DNA from: Piscicola geometra | Lineage: Eukaryota; Annelida; Clitellata; Hirudinida; Piscicolidae | Direction of reading: 5' to 3' | Length of the DNA: 64,000 bases | Assembly: GCA_943735955.1 (NCBI GenBank) | Contig: OX030961.1 | Location: 7,892,920 to 7,956,919 of the forward strand | Part shown: one piece after another, positions 21,301 to 45,886 of the stretch | Layout: every line of letters starts with the position of its first letter | Numbering within the stretch: position 1 is the stretch's first letter | Translations under genes and position numbers: made by a program | The notes under the pieces: model-generated | Told to the model about the DNA's origin: nothing | Databases searched by the model: none | The model's input: the letters and a program-made list of their open reading frames with translations, nothing else

Positions 21301-22521
21301 AAAATATAATATTTGTATACAAAACTCCTGCAAAATTTTCAATTCTGTTAAAAAGTGATGCATTGATGCACCAAGATACCCATAATTTCACTGCATATTT
21401 ATTTTAAAATAATATCAGACGCATATCAAAGGCAACACACAACAGAAGCAAGAATGGAAGATATTCAAACAGCACTTAAAGACCAAAAATAGTTTTTCAA
21501 ATTGACAAAGATTACACAAACGCTTCCTTGCTTTGATATCCTATTAAGCAATTAAGAACTGCGCATATTCAATAGAATTAAAAAACAAATAAAGTGAAAT
21601 ACATCAAAAATTTGGTTTTACAAATAATTATTTTTTTTCCTAATAACCAAATTTAAAAATTCATCATTTAAAAAAAGATTTTTGCCGCATCATAATATTC
21701 AGAAAAAAAATTTGGTGCAGAGGCAATAGGACGTGTTTGGCAAAATGGAAGGGCAACGCTTGCATCGAAAATACACTTAAACCCCAATAATGAATCTTTC
21801 AAAAGCAGGCTGAGGGATAGAGACAACGTTTGAGGTTTAAGATATATTTGTATCAAAAATTCTTCACTTTTTGGAAAGTTATAAAAATAAGTTTGCAAGA
21901 AAGGATGAATCTATTGACGAGAAATTTTTAAGCACACTTTTAAAAGACTTTGAACTACCAACAAAAGATGTCAATATGAAAAATACATCGAAACTTCATG
22001 TAACAGTTTCTAAATATTTTAAGAAAAAAATTATTAGAAAAATAGAGATCAGATTAAAATGTTACAACCAATATAGTTTGCAACCACAAAAATATAAAAT
22101 GCCTAACCGCAAGAAGTCTTCTGTAGTGTATTCATGCTCAACTTTATTTAAAACCCTATGAATCTTTTTGCTACTTTTTGAATAAAAAAATATTTATTAA
22201 TTAATAGTTTTATATCTTTTCATTAATTAAAACTGTTTTATTCGTTTGGCAACAATATTCACGAGTATTTAAAGTCTTTTAAAAAGTATATAAGTTTCCA
22301 AAAGAATAAAGATTTTATCCTCAATGATTGTAACTTTGTTCCATTTACTTAACATCTCATTGCTACTTTTGATATTCACTTAATCAACCCCAATTTTTGG
22401 ATTTCTCTCTGGGAAATTTGTCATTTTACATGTCTCGAGTTGGTGTCACAGAACTTTTTTGGTATAAAAATATTTTGGATGCTGAAGGTTTTTTCGAATG
22501 AGTTTTTTTCCTTAAACCACT
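18334..22521. other. Intergenic gap between convergent PKN and BK channel genes
   Basis: Starts with PKN 3' UTR sequence, including a TG tract at 18388-18460. It contains a triple 'cacgtacaattcacg' direct repeat (18900-18937), degenerate 'gtgtacttagaag' repeats (19565-19640), a near-perfect palindrome 'gtgttacaatgtaacac' (about 20141-20157) and the 24-bp satellite listed separately. A 96-codon ORF at 21871-22161 with alternative TTG start resembles no family I know, and its AT-rich codons argue against a gene. A minus-strand ORF at 19894-19688 (VRKRKVDATVTAAAATNTNS) has no splice or family support. Confidence 0.5.
20470..21182. repeat. 24-bp satellite array bounded by imperfect inverted repeats
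   Basis: About 26 copies of the unit 'tgaaatgtatcattgataat' plus 'tatt' (24 bp, hence open in all frames). A single T/A variant in the 'atcattgat' part marks two clusters of units. The flanks are mutually inverted: left, about 20474-20518, contains 'attaaaattcgtgt'; right, about 21134-21177, contains its complement 'acacgaattttaat'. The array is therefore enclosed by roughly 40-bp imperfect terminal inverted repeats, as in some non-autonomous DNA transposons with internal tandem repeats. The two long ORFs over it are repeat translations. Confidence 0.9.
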
Positions 22522-34921
<12,400 letters not shown>

Positions 34922-35590
34922 CTCCGAGACAGCATTCAACTCAACATTCTCAAACGTTTCCTTTAAAAAGTGTCTGCCTCATTCGCGCGTTTATTCGTTT
35001 ATGACTGCTTCATGCATCACCTAGCCATCACATCATGCACAAACGCCCTTTTTAGGTACATATATATATTTATATATATATATGTATAGGTAAATATAGG
35101 TATGCGTATTCGTTTGTGTACATATGTTTGTACTTGTGAGTGTTTTTTTGCGTACACAGATTTCGATTATTAGCTTTAAAATTATGTAATTAAAAAAAGT
35201 TTTTTTCACAAAATTAATTTTTAATTCGTGTTTATCTAGGCAAGTCATCACAGTTAGTTCACAGGAAAATTGCACTGGTGAAGGCGATTTCGTTTTTTTC
35301 GAATTTTTTTGTCTTCGGTTTTCATCTACATCTATTATTGGATTTATTTGATCTATACACTAAACGTTTTTTTTAACAACATCATTTTGAAGTACTAATT
35401 TTCCTATTTTAGAACTACAACTACAAAGTTCTTATCATAAAATTTATTTATTGATTAATCCACACAATTTTTATAAACCAAATGTTACAACTTCTTTGCC
35501 TCTATAGCGATAATATATACATTTTTAAACTTAGTTTTACACATATTCTTGAAATTTTGTTTTTGAATATCTCAACTTGTAATAAAAAAA
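34922..35590. promoter_or_regulatory. Putative bidirectional promoter region, BK channel / EXOSC8
   Basis: 669 bp between the BK start codon (minus) and the EXOSC8 start codon (plus). It includes a TA-rich stretch at 35055-35085. No specific element was identified; the function is inferred from head-to-head orientation. Confidence 0.4.
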
Positions 35591-38079
35591 ATGGCCAAAT
35601 ATTACAAGTTATATTAATTTCATTCTTTCAAACGATTAATTATATCATTTAATTAAATTTTAATACTACCTGAAATAAGAAATGCAACCAGTATTAATAT
35701 AATTATTATATAAATATTCTCAGTGACAAGTCATAGTTTCACTTTCAACATGCAGGACTGTAGCACCAGAAGTATATCTCAATACATTTCTGGATGAGGC
35801 GGTCAGGCCAGACGGAAGAGGACTAAATGAATGGCGACATCTCAGAATTCAAAAGGGTTTTATCATAAAACTTTTATGCTAATTTGTCAACTCTTTAATT
35901 CATCTAAGTTTAAGACATTGCAAAAGTTCTTTCAAAACCGTGTTGTCTGTTATTTTGGTGGAGGAGATTATATTAGATTTTGATAGTTGTGATGAATTAG
36001 GAGTTGAAATATTTACAATTGTACTGATAATTCGCAGGCTACCTGGATCATGTGGAGGCTTCATGTCTGGTCACACTCGGATCCACTATTGTCACATGTG
36101 CCATTGTCGTTGTATGTATGTGTGTGTGTGTATGTATGTGTGTGTGTATGCGTGTGTATATGTGTGTGTGTGTGTGCTTTTGTGTGTGTTGTTGAGACGT
36201 CACACAATAACACAGGAAGCAACTGATACAAAACCAGGAGACACTCTGCAAGATTATATAGGTGGTCTTCAATAATTTATCATGCCTGTCTATTTATTAA
36301 TTTATCTCCAATCTCTTCATTCACCCACTTATTCAAACATGCATCTATTTACACATTCATCCATTCACACATTCATCCATCTTCATCATCATCCGTCCAT
36401 GCAGACTTGCACACAGATCTCCCACACATGAGCAGACAACATCTGAAGAGCTTCCAACACATCCACCTATCCACCTCCCTCTCATCCGCCCTTCTCTCTA
36501 TCCTCAATAAGTTTGCAATTTATTATTTTTTTCATAATTTTTTATTTCTAAGAATTTCTATTTTTTTTAAATAAAAGTTATATTTAAAAAAATAAATTTA
36601 ATGATTTAAACAATGACTTTCAGTTCAGAAAGTTTGACCCCCAAAGATTTTTATGAGGAAGAATGCAAGGTGTGAATTAAATATTTCATTCTTCCATTTC
36701 ACATTCACTAATCTTCCATCCATCTCACATTGACATCTCACATCTCACTCATTCAAATCTTTACTATATTCATCGCCCATCCATTCATCCAAAATTGTTT
36801 ACTCATCCATCTATCTCACATTCATCACCCATCCATCCATCTCACATTCACCACTCATCCATCCATTCCGCATTCACCATTCATCTTGCCACCAATTCAT
36901 TCATGCATGCATGCGCAGTGCTACAGGAGACTGCGTTGTGAGCTGGTGGTGATGAATGATGATGGATGCATCATGGACGCACTTACGCTCTCTCTCGCCT
37001 CTGCTCTCATCCAACGTTAGGGCGTTTCTTTTGTGGGGGCCAAAGCTTTAATAACATGTATGGGTGGTGCATTGGAAGGATAGATCGGTGGGTGAATGTT
37101 TTAGGTGAGTGAACGTATGGATGAACTACAGAATGGATGATCAATTACAACGACGAATATCATTAACGTGGCGTAAACCCGAACGAGCTTCAAGACCACT
37201 AAAACTTTGAAGATTATTTTATTTTAAATCTTATTATTACTATCGTTTTTATTATAATTATTAAATTTTTTTTGAGATACATTAACTGATTTATTTAATG
37301 ACATGCAGTTAAACTGCCCAAGGTGTCAAGGGAGGAGAGGTCAGGAGGCTTGGTGGTAGAGAGGAATAGGGGCGTGGAGCGTAGTCAAGCTGTGGTCGCC
37401 AAGGAAACCTTTGTCACTCTGTCGTTCGCCGTTCTGCGAGAGTGAGTGGAAGGAGGAGTGGATCGGTTTCGTTTGATTTCATCTGTTTTGGATAAAGTTG
37501 TTACGATTTTAGAAAGGTAAGTTTATGCTTTCCCAGTACATAGGCCGCCTCGACAACCAACAACTACATCCACTACTAGAACGACCTCTTCAACTACATT
37601 AACCACTGCAACAACACTACTAACCACAGTGGCAGAGTTCTAGTCGACCCAACAGAGTGCGAGGAAGGTGTGGTGTCGGCCAGGGTGGTCATGATGGCGT
37701 CTTTAACGCGAGATCATGCATTTCCTCTTCACACACGTCTGTTTATTTGTTTTTTTAAATGTTTTTTTCTTTTTTATTCAGTTAATCATTCATACTCATG
37801 ACGTTATTAATTATTTTATATAACTTTAATTATTACATTATTTTATATAACTTTTATTATCATATTATTTTATATAACTTTTATTATTACATTATTTTAT
37901 ATAACTTTTATTATTACATTATTTTATTGCTATTATTACATACGACATTAGTCCATCCTGCAGCACCAGCACAAACCACCACTACAGGGGCTGCCGTTCT
38001 ACCCGTGGTGGAGCAGTGTCGGCGCTTGTGCAAGGAGAGGCTTGAAGTCATTCGGAACATCATTGGCATTTCCCTTTGA
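35591..38079 (+). CDS. EXOSC8: Exosome complex component RRP43 / EXOSC8, complete
   Basis: Ten exons: 35591-35607, 35756-35856, 36038-36111, 36216-36261, 36405-36510, 36624-36669, 36919-37015, 37309-37441, 37630-37736, 37952-38079. Phases all agree and give 284 residues; human EXOSC8 has 276. The start MAKYYKTVAPEVYL corresponds to the family start M-A-x-x-x-K-T-V-x-P. Further matches: VRPDGRGLNEWR, ASCLVTLGSTIVTCAIVV, ELVVMNDDGCIMDALTLSLA, LKLPKVS, TLSFAVLR, VLVDPTECEEG and a C-terminal helix (VEQCRRLCKERLEVIRNII). It is an RNase PH-fold subunit of the nine-member exosome ring, which is catalytically inactive in animals and supports 3'-5' RNA decay and rRNA processing. The 17-bp first exon is the weakest part. 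An AATAAA signal follows 21 bp after the stop. Confidence 0.92.
37139..37195 (-). repeat. Dispersed repeat tail, copy 4, inside EXOSC8 intron 7
   Basis: The reverse complement contains 'cgggtttacgccacgttaat' and 'attcgtcgttgtaattg'. Confidence 0.7.
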
Positions 38080-38099
38080 TTGACACCCGTGTTTTCATT

Positions 38100-38105
38100 A
38101 ATAAA
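38100..38105 (+). terminator. Polyadenylation signal AATAAA of EXOSC8
   Basis: Canonical hexamer in 'tcattaataaagttatag', 21 bp after the EXOSC8 stop codon. Confidence 0.7.
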
Positions 38106-38634
38106 GTTATAGTTAGTTTAGTTTATTTCCTTTGATAAAGTATTACTAAAAATTAAATTTTCATTTAATCATTTTTAAAAACGCAATATTCTATAGTTCG
38201 ATAATTCGGTAGCAGAAAGCCTTCAAGAGGACTCAATTAAATCGAATTGATACACTTTTTCCCAAAAACAGATCAAATAACAAAAAATCATATCTTTTTT
38301 GTTGAATTCAAAAAAGCAATTTAAATTCTTATTGATGGAAAATTATTTTGATATACTTTGAAATTCAATATTCGAATAAATCAGAGCCAATTTAATACTC
38401 GCTTCTTACGTCAACGGGAGGGTAAACAAAGTTGTTTTTAAAACAATTGGAGTCGCCATAACGTCCAATAAAGTGTGAATCCTTTATTAAATAAAATTAA
38501 AATTCTCCATTTTATCGTTCTGCTGTTTGTGAAACAATAAACTTATCCACCACTGAAAAAATACAAGTGAATTAGACCAAGCCTCGTACAGAACCCTTCC
38601 AACATTCAAAACCTCTTGGAAAGAATCCGTCAGA

Positions 38635-39638
38635 ATGCCTGACTGGCAGAAGGTCGCCTGCGTGTGCGTCATTCTGAGCTACAACATCATTGTGATTTGC
38701 AACACGAACGTTGGCATGGGGCTGATGAGTGGCGGGGTGAGTCGTCCTAGAGTTCTTGTTTCTTTATATAGCGTTATACTAACGGTTATAGCCTATTGTT
38801 GATTCGAGTTTCCTCTATAACCACCTTGAAAATACCTTCACTGCTAATCGATCTTAAAAACTAAAATCTCTGGCGCAATATAAGTAGACACCATCACCAT
38901 CTTCATCTCACACTCGCAGGTGATTTGGGGCTCGACGGGGGCGTTTGTGGCCATGACTTTTGCTTTCATCGCGGCATTCATGATTTTCAACCGCAGGATG
39001 GACATGCCGACCATTGGCACGATCATTCTCATCATCGTATTATTCATAAATGGTGAGGTTCGGGAGGTTCGACGCTTGCACTCATGCGTTGTTGTTTGGT
39101 TAAGGGGTGAAGAAGAATTAGATAGAAGTTTTATTGGAAGCTCGGTCGCAAACAGAGTTCACGTGATGTTAAGTGGTTTTTATTCGATTAAATATTGGAT
39201 TAATAACTTAAATAATAATTTTTAGTCATCTGTTTAAAAAATCAGTCAGAAGAACATGAAGACTCACATTTACACATACAAACATATATTATAAAAAACA
39301 TCAAAAATACACACACATAGCCAAACATACAAAATACACTCACATCTAAACATACACATACATACTCCCAAACATATACGCAAACACACACACATATACT
39401 AATACACACAAACACTCCCACACACATAAATATACACATACACACAAACACACATACATATACACATACAAACACACACCTACATACAAACACACATACA
39501 CACACAGCCGGAGCAATCTTCACATCAGGCGCTTACGCTTACGACTCGGGCAACCGGCACGTCTTCTCGATGTTCTTTTTCGCGGGCATCTTGGCCGTCA
39601 GTGGCGCCATCTTCTTCATTGTCGATGCCTGCTCATAG
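38635..39638 (+). CDS. Small four-helix membrane protein, tandem family member A
   Basis: Exons 38635-38736, 38920-39052 and 39508-39638 splice (phases 0 and 1) to 121 residues. The protein starts MPDWQKVACVCVILSYNI and has four hydrophobic segments; the second contains AFVAMTFAFIAAFMIF and the third TIGTIILIIVLFIN. No signal peptide beyond helix one and no soluble domain is seen. I do not recognise the family. It shares the start Met-Pro-Asp, the four-helix plan and both intron positions with its two neighbours, although it is the most diverged of the three. Its second intron ends in a 250-bp CA-rich tract. An AATAAA follows at 39826. Topology suggests both termini on the same side of the membrane. 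Function unknown. Confidence 0.82.
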
Positions 39639-40603
39639 AAATCGAAGCAACGTGCGTGAATGCAGAAAAGATAGACTCATCCGCTAATTATTTAGCGCCT
39701 TAGTAGATTTGTGTGGACTTTTCAGAATTGTTTTTAGTCGTTGCCGATGTTTATTCAACTTTTTTAGAGTTAGTATCTTTGACTATTTTAAAACACATGA
39801 GCCATTTTTGATTATTTTCATGCATAATAAAGTTACCGATTTGAAAACGTTGTAAAAAAATTTTAATATTAATATTTGAAGAAAAATAAAGAACTTGAAT
39901 GTCTCAAATTCACCTTCTCGTATTTAGCACTTGTACATTTTAAACTGGGTTCAATTGTAGATTAAAACAGATATTACAAATAATTCGCAGTTTAATAAAA
40001 TATAAGTTGGAATAAACTTAACGAAATTTTTTTAAACAATTAATCAGTTTTGTTAATATGCGCTATAATTTTATATAATCAAATGAATAAAAAACAGCTT
40101 TTATTAGTTTGTAAAGGGCGTTATGACGTAGATATTACGTCAAACAATAATTTTCCAAATTTAAATCTTGATAGATAGAACATTTTAAACTGATTTTTCT
40201 GTTTAAAAAAATAATTGTCTGGTGAGTGAAAGATTTATACAGTTTATCTCATTGTGAAAGTGTTTTAAAAGAGAAATTCGCATAGCAATCAATAGTTAAA
40301 GTTTGTTTAAACTTTGTTCAGTACATCAGATAGTTTATTTGTCAACATTTTTTATATCTAGTGTTTGGAAATGTCAAAAATTAGAAAATTATCAATCTCA
40401 CCACTACTTCAACATTTTTACCTATTCAAGACCTATTCTCCATCTCACCCTAACAACGCCAACGCCTCAACAACACCACTAACATCACCACTATCTCAAC
40501 AACACCCCTAACATCACCAATACCTCATCAACACCACTAACATCCCCACTATCTCAACAACACTACTAACATCACCAATGCCTCATCAACACCACAGCGA
40601 AAG
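39639..40603. other. Gap between membrane protein genes A and B
   Basis: AT-rich spacer. From about 40444 to 40598 an imperfect minisatellite with 'caacaacaccactaacatca' units leads up to CACAG at 40594-40598, 5 bp before the B start codon. This looks like the 3' end of an intron in the 5' UTR of gene B. Confidence 0.5.
39826..39831 (+). terminator. Polyadenylation signal of membrane protein A
   Basis: AATAAA about 190 bp after the stop codon at 39638; no other canonical hexamer lies closer. Confidence 0.55.
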
Positions 40604-41436
40604 ATGCCCGACTTCGACTCGATGGCGTTCGGTTCTTGCCTTATCGGCTACGACGTCTTTGTTTTCTTCACGCTCAACATGATGCACAACTACTACTTCA
40701 ACGTCGTCTCCGCTCCATTGTACAACCCTCAGTCAGTGCAGGCCCAAGTCACCACCCCTCGCAACCAAACCCGTGGTGGGGGTGGGGGTGGTGGTCATAC
40801 TGCCCGCCCTAGAGATACAGACTCCAACGGGGCCTTCTGGTCAGTTTTTGGCGCGTTTATAGCCTACACAGTGATCGCCACGGCCGCGTACCTCGCTCAA
40901 AACGGCTTCATGGATTTGAACAAAATCATGCAAATTATTATGGCTGTGTTTCTCATTGCTATCGGTTAGTCGATGTTTGTTTCTTTTTTGGTTGGATGTC
41001 GTTGTAGATTTTCTCTAGCTGCTTTTTCTATACTTCTTGTAGGAAAAAGTAATTAAATGTTTTTAATGTATTGGTATAATTATTTCTGGATTAATCAACA
41101 CATTTTACATCATCTCAAACCGCCATCATCATCGCCACTGTCAATATAACCACCAAATCCTTAAAACCATCACCACCATCACTATCATACTTTCGACCAT
41201 CTTCAACCATACTGTTATCATCACCCTTACTCTCATCATTACCATCACTCTCATCATCTCTATCATCATTATCACCACTCCCACCATCGCCACCATTATC
41301 ATCACCGTCTCCAGGGGCGGCTTTGATCTGGACGATATTTACGGCGTGGAACCGGAGCGACAAGTACTCCAAGTCAGCGGGAATCATGTGTGCCTCGTGG
41401 AGTATCGCTTCTGCCGTCTTCTACATCATGGCTTGA
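40604..41436 (+). CDS. Small four-helix membrane protein, tandem family member B
   Basis: Two exons, 40604-40964 and 41315-41436 (phase 1), give 160 residues. Start MPDFDSMAFGSCLIGYDVF, helix one, then an extra loop of about 40 residues with an N-glycosylation sequon (NQT) and seven Gly, then helices two to four. It ends SIASAVFYIMA. Its closest relative is the next gene (C): shared features are C-x-I-G-Y-D, NGF/Y-x-D-L-x-K-I, I-I-M-A-V/I-F-L, G-A-x-L-x-W and a Y-I-M-A C-terminus. Unlike A and C, it has no intron after helix one; the Gly loop sits at that place. No known family or function is recognised. Confidence 0.84.
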
Positions 41437-42475
41437 AGAAGAGCACTCATGAATATTCAGATGAACTATTTAATATTTAATTATTTATGGTTCCATGAAG
41501 ACTTGACGCTAGAAAGTTTTGTCACTTTAACTTGATGAATATTTGTTTGCATATTGAGTTTATGAAAGATAAAAAGTGTTTTTCTAATTGTTTTTATGAT
41601 TGAATATTAATGGTGGTTTGGTTACTGAAATTTTGAAAAGTATCCTTCGAGTTCGAGTGCCCTGGACCGATAGACTGAACCACAGAAAATGTCAAACGAG
41701 AAAATTCAGATCTTAAATTAGAATCTCATCCTACACTTGGTTTGACTAGAAATTTGAAAAGCTATTTTGAAAAAAATAAAATTTTAACACAATTTTGAAT
41801 GGTTATTTTTTTAAATATCATTTTTTTGTTTTTTAAGCCAGAGTGCGTTTGGAGTATTTTGTTGTGAATGTTTTTATTGGAAAATTACAAATTAGAAATC
41901 CCATAGTACTTGTCAATAAGTGACAAAAAATCAAATAAAGAATAAAATGAATAATTTTGTAATTTAAACTTCAAAAAGACTACTTTAAATATTTGTTTAA
42001 CTTTTTTGAGCGTTATGACGTAGATTTAATCTTTAAAAATATTTACACAGAGTCGCGTGAACCTTGTAGCTTCGCTAGAAAAAATAAAACTTTTTTTTCC
42101 AAGTTTTGCAAAAATTTGACTGGTAAATGAAACCTTTGTATCCTAGAAGACTCATTCAGATTGTAGCATGAAACGAGAGATTTTCTAATAAGCCTTGAAA
42201 TATCAGAATATTTTTTAGAGTATTCTGAAAAAACTTCAACACCGTCTATTCAAAATATTTTCATTATTATCATGCTACCACAGCATCACCATTACAACAA
42301 CCACAACCTCCACAACCACCATAACCTCCACAACCACCACAACCACCACAACCACCATAACCTCCACAACCACCACAACTTCTACAACCACCACAACCTT
42401 CACAACCACCACAACCTCCACAACCACCACAACAGCCACAACCTCCACAACCACCACAACCTCCTATTCAAGAAA
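41437..42475. other. Gap between membrane protein genes B and C
   Basis: AT-rich without exons, then an AAC/ACC/ATA-type repeat (42275-42465). 'ttcaag' stands 3 bp before the C start codon, again suggesting a 5' UTR intron with an A/C-rich 3' end. Confidence 0.5.
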
Positions 42476-43867
42476 ATGCCTGACAGGGAGCAAATGGCAT
42501 GCGGCTGTTGCATCATCGGATACGACATCTTTCTGTGCTTTTCTCTCAACTTAGGCTACTACTACACCACAGACGTACTCATTTGCTTATCTCTCGACTT
42601 TAATGATGTTTTATTAGACTTTTTTTTTCTTCGATACAACAATTAGCACTTTTCCATCTGAACCCCCTTTACTACACCTATCACGCTTCACCTTCCAACC
42701 ACTCCTTCACCACCCAACCACTCTTTCACCCTCCAACCATAGTTCACCACCAAACCACCTAACAATAGTTTACCGCCAAACCACCCCATCAAAACACCAT
42801 TCCACGCCTTCACCACCCAACCACCTTATCAAACCATTCCATCAAAACACCTTACCACCCAATCTACTTTTTCACCCCTGAACCACTCACTTCACCCCCC
42901 AACCACCCTATCAAACCATTCCATCAAACCACCCAATCTACCACTTCACCATCCAACCAGCCAACCCCTTCACTCCTCAACCACCCACTTCACCATCCAA
43001 CAACCCAACCCCTTCAAACCAACCAACCAACCAACCACCCAACCCCTTCAAACCATTCCATCAAACCAACCAACCAACCACCCAACCCCTTCAAACCATT
43101 CCTTCAAACCAACCAACCAACCCCTTCACCCCTCAGCCACCCACTTCACCATCAAACCAACCAACCAACCCCTTCAAACCATCCAGGATCAATACTATCC
43201 AATCGTCATCGCCTTCGTCGTGTGGACAAATGTCGCTTTGATCTCCTACTTGGGAAACAACGGCTACATAGACCTGAAGAAAATCTACCACATCATCATG
43301 GCGATTTTCCTCTTTGTAATTGGTGAGCTTTGAATGATAATTGTGGCCTATTTTGGTTTTAGATTGTGGTTTACTGTTATTTTATATATTTTTTAAAATT
43401 TTATTTTTCAATCCATCGTCTGATATCATTTCTACCCCCACCATCAGCGCTATCTCTATCATCATCAGAATACTACCATCTTTCTCCTCGTTCTGCAACT
43501 ATTATCATCATGACAACCATCTTCACCACCATCATCTCTATCGTTATCATCACCATCACTCCTACCATTTGTACCATCACCATCATCACCACTATCTCCA
43601 TCATCATCATCATCATTACCACTACCATCTCCATTTACATCATCACAACCACCCTCTTTGCCCTCACTACCATCTCCATTTACATCATCAAAACCACCAT
43701 CATTATCATCACCTTTCCCCCATCATCATCATCACCACCTCTTAGGAGCTGGACTGTGCTGGTCTATGGTTTCGTGCTGGAGGAAGAGCTGCATCTACTC
43801 CAAAATATCGGGAATCTCTTGTATTAGTTGGGGCATTGCTGCTGGTGTATTGTACATAATGGCCTGA
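42476..43867 (+). CDS. Small four-helix membrane protein, tandem family member C
   Basis: Exons 42476-42574, 43187-43322 and 43746-43867 (phases 0 and 1) give 118 residues. Start MPDREQMACGCCIIGYDIF; second helix IVIAFVVWTNVALISYLG; third KIYHIIMAIFLFVIGAGLCW; last GISCISWGIAAGVLYIMA. Helix boundaries carry many Cys residues, fewer in B. Both introns end in A/C-rich repeats: (AACC)n-like for the first, ATC/ACC for the second. It is convergent with the ZNRF gene 750 bp away. Family and function unknown; the paralogy with B is clear. Confidence 0.84.
42640..43186. repeat. A/C-rich tract, partly (AACC)n, in intron 1 of membrane gene C
   Basis: Almost free of G for about 500 bp; units such as 'caaccaaccaaccacccaac' repeat between 43015 and 43180 and stop at the acceptor. 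Confidence 0.85.
43490..43742. repeat. ATC/ACC tract at the 3' end of intron 2 of membrane gene C
   Basis: About 250 bp of ATCACC-type sequence directly before the CTTAG acceptor at 43741-43745; the His- and Ile-rich ORFs here are translations of it. Confidence 0.85.
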
Positions 43868-44617
43868 GAAATTAAACTGAATAATGAAGGCTATTAGTCC
43901 GTTTGTATTCTTTAATTGTTCATTCAATTTTGGGGAGTTTGGGGTTTTTGCAGTTATTTGTTGAAAAGGTAATATTATTACTTATTTTTATTTTGAACCA
44001 AGTTTCAAGTTTAATGAATTTTATTTATTAAATGTGTAATGTATATTTTATACAATTTTGAAATAACGTTTCACTGTTAATTTTATAAATTCAATTGAGA
44101 TTTAAACTAGAGTAATGTACAAAAATCTAGATGCTCAAATGAAATTTGAGGGATGAAGTCGCATAGTATTAATGATCGAATTTAATTTGATTTTTTTATC
44201 AAAAAGAAAACATTTAAAGAAACGATCTTTAAAATGTTAGATGTTTTAATTAAGAATTAAGTAGGCTAATGGTAGTTTATAAAAGTAATAAAAAAATGAG
44301 ATTTGTAGTGCCAATTTATTGTTTATTATTGAAATGAAAAGTAATAATTTTTAATTTAATAAAAATATTAAGTTTATTTTTAAAATAAATAGAAAATCGA
44401 AAAAGAATTTTGAATAAGATCAATTTTTTTTAGAGTATATTTAATTTAAAAAGGTTTGAAAAACTTTAGAAGCTTGAAAAAAAGAGAATAGTGATTTGGA
44501 TAACAATGATAATGCTGATAATGATGGCAATGATGATGATGATGAAGATGATGATGGAGGTGACTGTGATGATGATGGTGGTGGTGATGATGATGTTGTT
44601 GATGATGATAGTGATTG
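43868..44617. other. Gap between convergent membrane gene C and ZNRF
   Basis: AT-rich 3' flanks with a short GAT tract at 44520-44610 adjoining the ZNRF stop. Nothing else seen. Confidence 0.5.
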
Positions 44618-45886
44618 TTAGTCGTTTGGGTGTTCAGGGCATGAGCGCTTCACCTGAAACCATCCATCTATGCAGCTGTGAAAAAGAAATTTAAATGATT
44701 TATAAATACATTTTCTTACTAAAAAACCACCCACAGCATCATCCTGAATACCACCCCTACTATCATCACCATTCCAAAGACAACCACTACCATATTCATC
44801 ACTATCATCATCATAATCAACATCATCCCAAATACCACCATAATCATTATCACCCCACTATCATCATTATTATCACCCCCACAACCATCATCATCATTAT
44901 TCTCATCATCACCCTTCCTAACATAATCATCATCATCATCACCTCCACCTGCATCATCATCATCATCATCACCTCCACCTGCATCATCATCATCATCATC
45001 ACCACGGCAACCTCTTATGATATATACAGAGACAGGGCAGACGAGCGATGACGTCACCCTTCTTCATCTCCTCCAAACAAATGCTGCACTCGCCCTTGTC
45101 CTCTGTGAGTATGTCCTCTGGCAGGTGGTGGTGATGATGATGGTGACAATGATGATGATGATGGATGATGGATGATGGTGATGATGAAAATGAAGGTGAG
45201 AGAGACTGGGAATATTGAAATGTATGAATAAAATACATATTTTTTATAAAGATACTTTAAGAATATATAAATAAACATATTCTAAGATATTAAAGTAAAA
45301 AAGAATTTGATGAAAAATGAATTAATGCATTAATGGAATGATGGAAGACCGTTGTAGTGGATGAGTGGACGGCTGAGACACATGACGAGGTGGCATTCGA
45401 TGTTGTCTGATGGGATCAGCTTCTGACATGCCGGACACTTGATGTCTTTCGATGGATGTGGATTTATGGAATGATCTATGCGAAGAATGTATAATTATAA
45501 AAAAGTAGATGTTATTTCAATGAAAGAGTGAAAATTAAATGAATTAAGGGTAGGCAATGAAAAAATGAATATAACAGATACACACAAAAACAATTTTAAA
45601 AATCTTCAGTAAAAAAAGACAACTTTGAGAAAAAAAATAATGTCGAAAAAAACTAACAAAAACCTCTAAGGGCGAAAAGATGTGAGAGGAAAAGACGGTT
45701 GAAGGGTGGTTCGTCTGGCGAGCTGTCCTCCGAGTAGGCTCTCTGCGCCAAACTGAGGCCACTCAATGAGCTGGAGTTGGAGGCTCCGACTGAGGGAGAG
45801 GGCTGCATGGGGCGGCTGTTGTCGTTGTTGGGTGCATAGTCGCTGGGCTGGCCACTGCTCGCTTGAGTACTTTGCCTTGCTCCCAT
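44618..45886 (-). CDS. ZNRF1: ZNRF1/2-type E3 ubiquitin ligase (zinc and RING finger), complete
   Basis: Four exons, high to low: 45886-45664, 45445-45350, 45117-45012 and 44675-44618. Phases agree and give 160 residues; vertebrate ZNRF1/2 have about 227-242, the difference being a shorter N-terminal linker. The start MGARQST fits the N-myristoylation pattern that anchors ZNRF1/2 to endosomal and lysosomal membranes. A CPAC zinc motif (IKCPACQKLIPSDNIECHLV, then MCLSRP) is followed by the RING: ECSICLEEMKKGDVIARLPC, LCIYHKSCIDGWF and a final RSCPEHPND. The CLCIYHK and CPEHP signatures are those of this family. It likely catalyses ubiquitin transfer to membrane-associated targets. The gene is head-to-head with RRP1. 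ZNRF1 versus ZNRF2 cannot be separated here. Confidence 0.93.
44740..45003. repeat. ATC/ACC repeat at the 5' end of a ZNRF intron (sense: GAT/GGTGGA)
   Basis: On the ZNRF sense strand, GTGATGATGATG and GCAGGTGGAGGTGATG blocks start just inside the donor at 45011. Confidence 0.85.

Noticed and set aside
21871..22161. 96-codon ORF with Lys-rich protein
   Set aside because: Begins with TTG, AT-rich composition, no recognisable family and no splice context; left as unexplained.
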